A stretch of 5,901 bases of DNA from contig PFUC01000011.1 in NCBI GenBank assembly GCA_002789895.1, positions 1 through 5,901 on the forward strand, given 5' to 3'. Below are positions 1 to 5,495 of the stretch, in pieces. The first letter of the stretch is position 1. Every line of letters starts with the position of its first letter. Below the pieces are notes generated by a model. It was not told where the DNA came from and did no database searches. It saw only the letters and a program-made list of their open reading frames with translations. The position numbers were made by a program, and so were the translations under genes. Origin of the DNA: Candidatus Collierbacteria bacterium CG_4_9_14_3_um_filter_43_16 (GTDB lineage: Bacteria > Patescibacteriota > Microgenomatia > UBA1400 > MFAQ01).

Positions 1-216
1 GTAGTAGTGGTGATATAAAACTTTCCCATGCCTCATTTTACCCCACTTCCCCTTTTCAATTGCCCACTCTTCTGCCTTGATTCTTCTTATTACCTCCTGC
101 CATCCGGGATTACCCAAGTTCTCGGCCACCGTGGCAATCGTCGCCGAGCTGACCTTAACATTATTTTTGACATCTTCATAGTTTCTGCCTTTATCCAAGT
201 AAACCACAAAATTCAC
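1..216 (-). CDS. TrpR-like helix-turn-helix protein, apparently N-terminally truncated, partial at the left edge
   Basis: The minus strand is open from 234 to the left edge with no stop. From the GTG at 216 it encodes 72 visible residues. The stretch GRNYEDVKNNVKVSSATIAT followed by VAENL and GWQEVIRRIKAEEWA aligns by eye with the DNA-binding half of the Trp repressor superfamily (E. coli TrpR [20 protein letters not shown] then TITRGSNSL). The similarity continues without gaps upstream of the GTG: YLGFDVNFVVYLDKG matches ALGTRVRIVEELLRG. It stops at the in-frame TGA at 237-235, where a hairpin repeat begins. The first ~50 residues of a TrpR-type protein (the dimerisation helices) are therefore absent. 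The GTG overlaps the stop of the upstream membrane-protein gene (ATGTGA), so coupled translation is possible. It may be a decayed gene or a shortened regulator. The family assignment is fairly secure; function and target are unknown, and so is the C-terminus beyond the edge. Confidence 0.55.
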   Translation of the reverse strand, partial: MNFVVYLDKGRNYEDVKNNVKVSSATIATVAENLGNPGWQEVIRRIKAEEWAIEKGKWGKMRHGKVLYHHYY

Positions 217-632
217 ATCAAACCCAAGGTATTGTCATCCTCGCGCATGCGAGCCGCTGGTACCCGAAGGGGTAGATCCATCTTCTTTCCCTTCGACTTC
301 ATCAAATATATTTCCAAAGAAATCAAGAGTCCCACAATCAAAATCCCATTTAATATTGACCCCAAACCCAATACGCGAAGTTCCAAAAATACTGTTATTC
401 CCAAAGCCCACCTCAGAGCTGTGGATGAAGACATTAATAGAATTGATAACAACCAAAATATTCCCCCCATCATCAGTAGAGTCATCGGTAAATAACTACC
501 CGGAATAATAAAATCCCTAATTGTTTCAGGATCGACCTTCCAAATTACCAAACCTATCGACACCCAGTTGACCAAGGCAAAAAACACTAGCCATCCATAT
601 CTCTTCTTCTGTCTATTTTTTATTATCGCCAT
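213..632 (-). CDS. Small four-helix membrane protein of unknown function
   Basis: This 139-residue protein starts MAIIKNRQKKRYGW. I chose the ATG at 632 because GGGAGG (646-641) sits 8 nt before it. The longer frame from 728 would only translate hairpin repeat sequence. A basic N-terminus precedes four hydrophobic segments at about residues 12-31, 45-67, 71-88 and 90-111, so it should be an integral inner-membrane protein. A basic patch (KSKGKK, 112-117) after the last helix would mark the cytoplasmic end. Residues ~119-139 (DLPLRVPAARMREDD...) are encoded by the hairpin repeat at 234-280 and are probably an added tail, not part of the ancestral fold. Small proteins of this shape are common in CPR genomes, but I do not recognise a named family or any catalytic motif. 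Its stop overlaps the possible GTG start of the trpR-like gene, so the two were probably one transcript. Confidence 0.72.
   Translation of the reverse strand: MAIIKNRQKKRYGWLVFFALVNWVSIGLVIWKVDPETIRDFIIPGSYLPMTLLMMGGIFWLLSILLMSSSTALRWALGITVFLELRVLGLGSILNGILIVGLLISLEIYLMKSKGKKMDLPLRVPAARMREDDNTLGLM
234..280. repeat. Interspersed hairpin repeat at a gene junction
   Basis: Two adjacent hairpins are visible. The first is CTCGC-GCAT-GCGAG (240-253). The second is TACCC-GAAG-GGGTA (261-274). The element is bounded by GTCATCC (234-240) and GATCC (275-279), in the manner of the GTCATCC...GGAT class of interspersed repeats found in many bacteria. That resemblance is from memory. It lies across the 3' end of the membrane-protein gene, and TrpR-like homology stops exactly at its left boundary. 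Confidence 0.55.
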
Positions 633-640
633 ATAAATTC

Positions 641-646
641 CCTCCC
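641..646 (-). promoter_or_regulatory. Shine-Dalgarno site of the membrane-protein gene
   Basis: GGGAGG on the minus strand lies 8 nt before the ATG at 632 and decides that start. It directly abuts the hairpin repeat at 648-702, so the 5' leader of this mRNA would be largely repeat sequence. Confidence 0.65.
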
Positions 647-647
647 A

Positions 648-702
648 AAGGACTCTCCTTGTAGGGTGAGTGTACTCACGAAGTCCTGCGAGGTGAGTCC
701 TT
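648..702. repeat. Compound inverted repeat in the 5' leader of the membrane-protein gene
   Basis: The outer arms are AAGGACTC (648-655) and GAGTCCTT (695-702), an exact 8-nt inverted repeat. Inside are GTGAGT-gt-ACTCAC (666-679), and a second copy GTGAGT (693-698) able to pair with the same ACTCAC (674-679). AAGGA-ctc-TCCTT (648-660) is an alternative small hairpin. These pairings are mutually exclusive, so the RNA could fold in more than one way. The block looks like an interspersed element rather than a dedicated riboswitch, but only copies elsewhere in the genome could show that. Confidence 0.55.
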
Positions 703-746
703 GTTGGTCTCCAGCAATCTTCCTCCATTTAACCACACCAACCACT

Positions 747-782
747 CGTCATTGCGAGGAGGTACTCCGACGTGGCAATCTC
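747..782. repeat. GTCATTGCGAGG...GGCAATCTC palindromic interspersed repeat
   Basis: The outer arms are ATTGC (751-755) and GCAAT (775-779). An inner hairpin, GGAG-GTA-CTCC (758-768), sits between them. The sequence matches the general form of the GTCATTGCGAGG...GCAATCTC elements that I recall as widespread dispersed repeats in unrelated bacteria. Its right end lies 24 nt before the rmuC start and overlaps the -35 position of the likely rmuC promoter. Confidence 0.7.
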
Positions 783-800
783 ACTCCACTAGGTTAAAAT
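772..800 (+). promoter_or_regulatory. Probable rmuC promoter giving a leaderless transcript
   Basis: TAAAAT (795-800; 5 of 6 matches to TATAAT) lies 17 nt after GTGGCA (772-777; 4 of 6 matches to TTGACA). Only six bases separate the -10 from the ATG at 807, so transcription should start at or next to the A of the ATG. No Shine-Dalgarno is present. The -35-like hexamer is part of the palindromic repeat at 747-782. Confidence 0.45.
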
Positions 801-806
801 GAATTC

Positions 807-1790
807 ATGTCCTCCGATACCCTGATCATTATTCTCTTTCTTTTCGTCGGCCTGATCGTGGTCTATCTTCTTCTCAGGCAGAAGCTGGAGGTTCAAAAAA
901 CCGACCCCACTCTCAACGCTTGGCTCAAATCCCTCCAGCAATCCTTCGATACCACGAACCGAACCACGAACGCCTCTCTCCAGCAAAACTATCGTGAACT
1001 TTTTTCTCGCCTCGACCAAGCTACGGCTGTCATCTCGGATCTAAAAAAAGAGGCTGGCGCCTTTGGTGAAGTCAGTCGCTCCATGAAAGATCTCCAGGAC
1101 TATCTCAAGTCCCCCAAGCTCAGAGGCAACATCGGTGAACAAGTGCTCACCGACCTCATTTCCCAGATGTTCCCGAAAAATAGTTTCCATCTCCAGTACC
1201 ACTTCAAGGGAGGCTCCATTGTTGATGCGGCCATCAAGACCCAAGCCGGAATTCTTCCCATCGACTCGAAGTTTCCCATGGAAAATTTTCAGAAAATCTA
1301 TCAAACTTCCTCTGCTACCGACAAAGCCGCCGCCCGTTCCGCCTTCATTCGCGACGTCAAAAAACACATCAAAGACATCTCCGGCAAATATATTCTGCCC
1401 GAGGAAGGGACTCTAGATTTCGCCCTCATGTACATTCCCTCCGAAAGTATTTATTACGAGATCGTGAGCGAGCAAGAACTCCTCGATCTGGCGCGAGATT
1501 CCCGGGTCTATCCCGTCTCACCCACCACTCTCTATGCCCACCTTCAAACAATTCTTCTTTCCTTGGAGGGCCAAAAAATTGCCGGTAAAACCTCCGAGGT
1601 GTTTACTCTACTTCGCGCCGTCCAAAAAGACTATGAAAAACTTAACGAGAACTTCACCCTCCTAGGTAAACACCTCACCAATGCCTACAACTCTCTGGGC
1701 AGTACCTCCCAAACCATGAACCAAATCGGCAACAAGCTCGACTCCGCCCGCCAGCTCAAAACAGGCCTCCTCCCAGAAGAAACCGAATAA
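807..1790 (+). CDS. rmuC: RmuC-family DNA recombination-limiting protein
   Basis: The product has 327 residues. An N-terminal transmembrane segment (about residues 5-23) is followed by a coiled-coil-like stretch (26-85) and then the RmuC domain (about 95-300). Family landmarks are RGNIGE (106-111; usually RGxWGE), DAAIK (140-144), LPIDSKFP (150-157), YIPSE (209-213) and VYPVSPTTLYAHL (234-246). D140 with D153-S-K155 and E111 fit a PD-(D/E)XK-type nuclease site, which has been proposed for this family. E. coli RmuC restrains inversions between short inverted repeats; its biochemical activity is not well defined. The protein is shorter than the ~475-residue E. coli form, mostly because the coiled coil is short. 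The ATG at 807 is supported by the membrane anchor directly after it and by a -10-like box six bases upstream. It converges with the helicase-nuclease gene, with 2 nt between the stops. Confidence 0.9.
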   Translation: MSSDTLIIILFLFVGLIVVYLLLRQKLEVQKTDPTLNAWLKSLQQSFDTTNRTTNASLQQNYRELFSRLDQATAVISDLKKEAGAFGEVSRSMKDLQDYLKSPKLRGNIGEQVLTDLISQMFPKNSFHLQYHFKGGSIVDAAIKTQAGILPIDSKFPMENFQKIYQTSSATDKAAARSAFIRDVKKHIKDISGKYILPEEGTLDFALMYIPSESIYYEIVSEQELLDLARDSRVYPVSPTTLYAHLQTILLSLEGQKIAGKTSEVFTLLRAVQKDYEKLNENFTLLGKHLTNAYNSLGSTSQTMNQIGNKLDSARQLKTGLLPEETE

Positions 1791-1792
1791 TC

Positions 1793-4700
1793 CTACTCCC
1801 CCTCTGTCGTCTCCACCGTTACTGGTAATCCCGTTGGCCAGCAGTGATTTTTAAAATCACAGCGGACACAGGAGGTCAGGTCAGTAGTTCGGGAAAAGTC
1901 CAGAGCCCGAATCTGGGCCATGGAGTCGCGGATGACTTGCTTCAAGCCGGTCACCTCTTCCGGCGTAATGTTGAATCTTTCCTTTTTGAACTCCCCACCC
2001 TTCGGCTCAATAAAATCGAGCTCGGTCTGGACAATCTGGTAGTCGAAAGATTTATCAAGTTCAGCCAGCAAGTGGTAGAAAATCAGCTGGCGTTTGTAAC
2101 CACCGTCGGAATTCTTCGTCGTGCCCTCAATCTCTCCTCTGGTGCGGATCTTACCGGTTTTGTAATCGACGAACCTCACCCGCCTTTGCTCTCCGAGCTT
2201 TGGCGAGGCAAGCACATCTCCATCTACTAGATCTATCCGGTCTGCTTTCCCCGAGAGAGGAATATCGTCGAGCATTATTTCGAAGAGTGACTCACCAAAC
2301 TTCTTCTCGGTGTAAAGAGCAGGGGCAAACTCCTTTTCGTAAAAATCATAATATGCCGGGAGCACCTTACGTCCGTGCTCCAGCCGGGATTTGTAATCCA
2401 CTTCGGAGATAATTTCTTTTTTAAGAGAGGCTTCGAAATCCCGGAGAAAATCCTCTTTCGCTTCCAACTTTCCGGTATTTTTTAGTTCGAGATATAAGTT
2501 CTCGAGTGCCTTATGCACTGCCGTCCCAAAGCACATGGCCGAAGCCTTCGCTCTGGGGATTTTGTACAGGTGATCCAGCTTAAATTTGTAAGCACAGGTA
2601 AGAAAAGTATTGAGTGAGGTGGGTGAGAGTTTGAAGTTCTTAATAATTTCGTGGAGATAATCTTTTTCTCCTTCGTGGAGTACCGGTAGAGGTGACCGGG
2701 TGAGTTGATCGGCCAGAATTTTCTCCGCTCTCGTCTCGTACTTTTTGGTTTTTAACTTTCTAAGACACTCCTTTGGCAGATCTTCGTAAAAAATACTGGG
2801 GAAAATCATCTTGGCCGAGTTCGGGTACTTCACCGCGCCCGTGAGATAGAGCTGTTGCTTGGCGCGCGTCATGGCGACATAAAAAAGGCGTCGCACTTCT
2901 TCATTCTTATCCTCACTATCCACTTTTTCCTGAATAATGCCGGGAGGCAGCTTGATCATTTGTTTCTTCTGCTTGTTCCCCCAGTAAGAATCGGCAAACT
3001 TATAAATGAAAACGGTGTGCCATTCCAGTCCTTTGGCTTTGTGGGCTGTAGTTAGAGTTACCGCGTCGATATCTTCGAGTAGTGCTTGCTCTTCCAGACG
3101 GATGTTGTTCTCTTCCATGACGTTCAGATTAAAGACATATTCCGGTAGTGAAATTCCGGGAAAAGCGGCGGCTTGTTCTTTCACATCTTCAAACAGAGTA
3201 CCAAAGCGGTTTAACTCGATCACCGGCTGAGGTAAAGATAGAATATGTTCGAGAATGCCGGACTCCTGCAAGACTGTCTGAAAAACTTCCGTCAGAGTTT
3301 GCGTCACGCTAATTCTGTTCCAACTTATGAGACTTTGGAAAACATCTATCACATTTTCCTCCACTTCGGGATGAGCATCCAGCAGAGTATCGGCCAAAGT
3401 CTCGCGGTTCAAGTAAGCTGTTCTGGCAATCTTCAAAACAGACAGGGGGTTCAACCCAAAAAACTCGTAGTTCAAAATGGTAAAGAGGTCTAGATCGTCC
3501 ACCGGTCCTCGCAGAGTCGTCACCACAGTCAAGATTTTTAGAAACCGGGCCACCAGCGGAGTATTCAGAATATTGGTACCTCCCTGTAGCCGGTAAGGTA
3601 TTTTCTTCTGTTTGAATAGATCCGAGAGATTCTCAATATCCTTGTTTTCCTTGACAATGACTGCAATCTCTCGAGGTTTTCGCCCCTTCCTAATTTTCTG
3701 TTTGATGGACTCGGCGATGAACTCGTCTTCCAGAATCGGTGAACTAAACTTCGCCACCTTGATTGGTAGATCTTTAAAACTAACGGTGGGATTTAGTGGG
3801 GTCTCATCCAGGAGCTTAGCCGAGGCGTTGAGAATGGTCGGAGTCGAGCGGTAGTTATCGGACAGGGTAATTTCAGTATGATGAGGAAAGTGTCCCTTGA
3901 ACTGTTGAATGTTTTCTTTGGATGCCCCTTGAAAACGCATGATCGATTGATTGTTGTCGCCCACGCAGAAGATATTGGCTTCCTCGCCCCAGTGGGAGGT
4001 GAGAGCAAACAGTAAACGGTTTTGTGCGGTATTGGTATCCTGATATTCATCGGCCAGAAGATACTGGTAGTCTTCCTGGTACTTGAGGGCAAAGTCTTCG
4101 TCGGTCTCCAGGGCTTCCACCACCCAATTGATCATGTCATCAAAATCGAACCGCCCTATCTCCTCCAACTTCTTTTCATATTTTTCATAAATATCCAGCA
4201 AATCTACATTTTTCCTCACCAGTTTTTCTTTTTCGTTGAAGGCCGTCTTTTTTAGATTATCTTTTTCGAGCTCAAATCCTTCTCTTAATATATTTACGAG
4301 TTCCATAAACTTTTTGACAGTGATTCCTTCACGTTTCAGATCGGAAATACTATCGCGGACGTGAGTGAGATAAAAAAGTGGGTCTCCGGGCGGCTTGAGC
4401 TGTTCGTACGAATTTTTTTCCAGGATTTCTTTGAAGACCTGAATTTTTTCCAGCTCAGATGCATTCTGGAGACCCCTGGTGCGCGAAAATCTTTCGGGGT
4501 TCTCGCTGATGATATCGGCGCAAAAGGCATGAAATGTGCCAATCTTTACGTGGTACCCATCCTTGCCGATAAGCTGCACCAGTCGCTCCTTCATTTCCTT
4601 GGCTGCCGCTTCGGTAAAGGTTAGCGCCAGAATCGAGCCGGGGTCGGCATCGGTTTCTTTCAGAATGTTGGAGATCCGGACCGTCAGCACCTGTGTCTTT

Positions 4701-4813
4701 CCTGTTCCCGGCCCAGCCATGACCAGCACCGGCCCCTCAATAGTATCGACGGCTTTTTTCTGAGTCGGATTCAATTTTTTGTAAGCACTTTCAAAAGCGA
4801 CTGTTACAGGCAT
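1793..4813 (-). CDS. UvrD/Rep-type helicase fused to a RecB/AddB-type Fe-S nuclease
   Basis: The 1006-residue product is a superfamily 1A 3'-5' helicase with a C-terminal nuclease. Helicase motifs: Q motif LNPTQKKAV (14-22); Walker A AGPGTGKT (33-40); Ia LTFTEAAAKEM (64-74); Ib TFHAFC (93-98); II LLADEYQDTN (252-261); III VGDNNQSIMRFQGA (284-297); IV LSDNYRST (317-324); V TTAHKAKGLEW (588-598); VI RRLFYVAMTRAK (641-652). The nuclease domain (about 728-995) has H767, GKADRID (D858), VDYKTGK (D883, K885) and QLIFY (Q909, Y913). C740 plus C982-x2-C985-x5-C991 forms the split cysteine set of AddB- and Cas4-like 4Fe-4S nucleases. The order of motor then nuclease in one chain resembles mycobacterial AdnA/AdnB. 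No partner subunit is in the window. Likely role: resection or recombination at DNA ends. An 11-12 residue insert (867-878) looks repeat-derived. The start at 4813 is followed at once by the Q motif. Confidence 0.93.
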   Translation of the reverse strand: MPVTVAFESAYKKLNPTQKKAVDTIEGPVLVMAGPGTGKTQVLTVRISNILKETDADPGSILALTFTEAAAKEMKERLVQLIGKDGYHVKIGTFHAFCADIISENPERFSRTRGLQNASELEKIQVFKEILEKNSYEQLKPPGDPLFYLTHVRDSISDLKREGITVKKFMELVNILREGFELEKDNLKKTAFNEKEKLVRKNVDLLDIYEKYEKKLEEIGRFDFDDMINWVVEALETDEDFALKYQEDYQYLLADEYQDTNTAQNRLLFALTSHWGEEANIFCVGDNNQSIMRFQGASKENIQQFKGHFPHHTEITLSDNYRSTPTILNASAKLLDETPLNPTVSFKDLPIKVAKFSSPILEDEFIAESIKQKIRKGRKPREIAVIVKENKDIENLSDLFKQKKIPYRLQGGTNILNTPLVARFLKILTVVTTLRGPVDDLDLFTILNYEFFGLNPLSVLKIARTAYLNRETLADTLLDAHPEVEENVIDVFQSLISWNRISVTQTLTEVFQTVLQESGILEHILSLPQPVIELNRFGTLFEDVKEQAAAFPGISLPEYVFNLNVMEENNIRLEEQALLEDIDAVTLTTAHKAKGLEWHTVFIYKFADSYWGNKQKKQMIKLPPGIIQEKVDSEDKNEEVRRLFYVAMTRAKQQLYLTGAVKYPNSAKMIFPSIFYEDLPKECLRKLKTKKYETRAEKILADQLTRSPLPVLHEGEKDYLHEIIKNFKLSPTSLNTFLTCAYKFKLDHLYKIPRAKASAMCFGTAVHKALENLYLELKNTGKLEAKEDFLRDFEASLKKEIISEVDYKSRLEHGRKVLPAYYDFYEKEFAPALYTEKKFGESLFEIMLDDIPLSGKADRIDLVDGDVLASPKLGEQRRVRFVDYKTGKIRTRGEIEGTTKNSDGGYKRQLIFYHLLAELDKSFDYQIVQTELDFIEPKGGEFKKERFNITPEEVTGLKQVIRDSMAQIRALDFSRTTDLTSCVRCDFKNHCWPTGLPVTVETTEGE
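2180..2215. repeat. In-frame palindromic insert within the nuclease coding sequence
   Basis: The plus strand holds a symmetric imperfect hairpin, GCC-ttt-GCTC-tcc-GAGC-ttt-GGC (2182-2204). On the coding strand the segment encodes LASPKLGEQRR (residues 868-878) and is bracketed by two GTG codons (2215-2213 and 2179-2177), like a small target duplication. Removing 36 nt (one GTG plus the insert) joins DLVDGD directly to VRFVDYKTGK. That is the spacing expected between the two catalytic motifs of RecB-type nucleases. The residue string and hairpin resemble dispersed palindromes I recall from other genomes. Confidence 0.5.
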
Positions 4814-4818
4814 AACCT

Positions 4819-4847
4819 ATTGTATCTCGTTATATCATTAATCTTAC
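4819..4847 (-). promoter_or_regulatory. Probable promoter of the helicase-nuclease gene, leaderless
   Basis: On the minus strand TACAAT (4824-4819; 5 of 6 matches to TATAAT) is followed by only five bases before the ATG at 4813. The predicted start of transcription therefore falls at the initiation codon, and no Shine-Dalgarno exists. The -35 position 17 nt upstream (4847-4842, GTAAGA) is weak. Confidence 0.42.
4833..4838 (+). promoter_or_regulatory. Possible -10 element of the alkA-like gene
   Basis: TATCAT matches TATAAT at 5 of 6 positions and lies 11 nt before the ATG at 4850, so the leader would be only a few bases long. No convincing -35 or Shine-Dalgarno is visible. It falls within the same 36-nt gap as the divergent helicase promoter, so the two polymerase sites would overlap. 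Confidence 0.3.
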
Positions 4848-4849
4848 CT

Positions 4850-5449
4850 ATGGATATCGTAGCGGCCAAGAAACATCTCAAAAAAGATCCTCGACTGAAA
4901 CCACTTCTCTCCAAATACACCATTGAAGCCCGAGGTGTGTCTGAGGATCTGTTTCGCGATCTCTTGGAATCTATCATCGGTCAACAGCTGTCCGTCAAAG
5001 CCGCCGGTACCATCATCAATCGCTTCATCAGCCTCTTTCCAAACTCGGAGAATATTAAACCTCAAGAAATCATGACCATAGACGAAGTTCTTCTTCGGTC
5101 TGTCGGCATCTCCCGCCAAAAGATTTCCTATCTCCGGTCGCTTTCCGAGTTTATTGTGGCCGATAGAATAATACTGGATACACTCAAGGACATGCCGGAT
5201 GAACAAGTGATGTCCCATCTGACTACCGTCAAAGGCATCGGTCGCTGGACTGCCGAGATGATGCTGATCTTTTCCCTCGGTCGGGAAGATGTTTTTTCGG
5301 TCGGGGATCTGGGTCTGCGGACCGCTGTCTCCCGGATCTATGGTGTTGACCGCGAGGACAAAGTTAAAATCGAAAAAATATCTCAAACGTGGAGCCCATA
5401 CCGATCACTTGCCAGCCTCTATCTTTGGCAGAGTCTTGACGAAAAATAG
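4850..5449 (+). CDS. AlkA-like DNA-3-methyladenine glycosylase (HhH-GPD)
   Basis: The 199-residue product should excise alkylated bases such as 3-methyladenine, starting base excision repair. SIIGQQLSVKAA (41-52) is the conserved helix near the base pocket. The helix-hairpin-helix is VKGIGRWTA (127-135). The family's catalytic aspartate is D153 in FSVGDLGLR. WSPYRSLASLYLW (181-193) is the typical C-terminal motif. There is no terminal four-cysteine cluster, which argues against the Nth/MutY branch and for AlkA. It lacks the N-terminal TBP-like domain of E. coli AlkA (282 residues) and so resembles the compact single-domain form. I chose the ATG at 4850; the TTG at 4820 would add ten hydrophobic residues out of the divergent promoter region and has no ribosome-binding site. 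It is transcribed away from the helicase gene and converges on the small gene at 5482-5841. No T-rich terminator is visible on this strand. Confidence 0.9.
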   Translation: MDIVAAKKHLKKDPRLKPLLSKYTIEARGVSEDLFRDLLESIIGQQLSVKAAGTIINRFISLFPNSENIKPQEIMTIDEVLLRSVGISRQKISYLRSLSEFIVADRIILDTLKDMPDEQVMSHLTTVKGIGRWTAEMMLIFSLGREDVFSVGDLGLRTAVSRIYGVDREDKVKIEKISQTWSPYRSLASLYLWQSLDEK

Positions 5450-5466
5450 CCTCTCCATAGCAAGGC

Positions 5467-5495
5467 AAAAAAAAGACCTCACTACTGTGAGGTCT
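5467..5495 (-). terminator. Intrinsic terminator of the small 3'-edge gene, overlapping its stop codon
   Basis: A perfect 9-bp stem is visible: AGACCTCAC (5474-5482) pairs with GTGAGGTCT (5487-5495) around a 4-nt loop. On the minus strand it is followed by an uninterrupted run of T (5473-5467), the classical Rho-independent layout. The TAG stop (5484-5482) lies in the loop and first stem base, so the last four sense codons form one arm. On the plus strand no T run follows, so it should not be an efficient terminator for the alkA-like gene. Confidence 0.88.

Noticed and set aside
213..237. TGA recoded as glycine, joining frames across the repeat.
   Set aside because: The TGA codons at 213-215 and 235-237 are in different frames, and none of the intact genes contains an internal TGA, so the standard bacterial code fits.
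28..495. A 155-residue plus-strand open frame covering the left region.
   Set aside because: It runs antisense to the membrane-protein and TrpR-like genes, has no domain features, and its apparent low-complexity stretches come from the hairpin repeat.
633..728. Extending the membrane protein upstream to the ATG at 728 (32 more residues).
   Set aside because: The added residues are a translation of the inverted repeat at 648-702. GGGAGG is correctly placed only for the ATG at 632.
641..782. A CRISPR array or riboswitch in the repeat-rich intergenic region.
   Set aside because: The repeats are different palindromes without regular spacers, and no known riboswitch core is recognisable.
4820..4849. 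The TTG at 4820 as start of the glycosylase.
   Set aside because: It would code ten hydrophobic residues through the divergent promoter with no ribosome-binding site. Family N-termini fit the ATG at 4850.
4844..5386. A 180-residue minus-strand open frame opposite the glycosylase gene.
   Set aside because: It is an antisense shadow: the plus-strand frame has all HhH-GPD motifs, and the minus frame shows no family features.
807..5449. A new anti-phage defence or mobile system made of RmuC, helicase-nuclease and glycosylase.
   Set aside because: All three are ordinary DNA-maintenance families on alternating strands. No integrase, transposase, toxin or defence-specific domain is present.
5449..5466. 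GCCT...AGGC as a terminator for the glycosylase gene.
   Set aside because: The stem is only 4 bp with a 10-nt loop, and it is followed on that strand by A residues instead of T.
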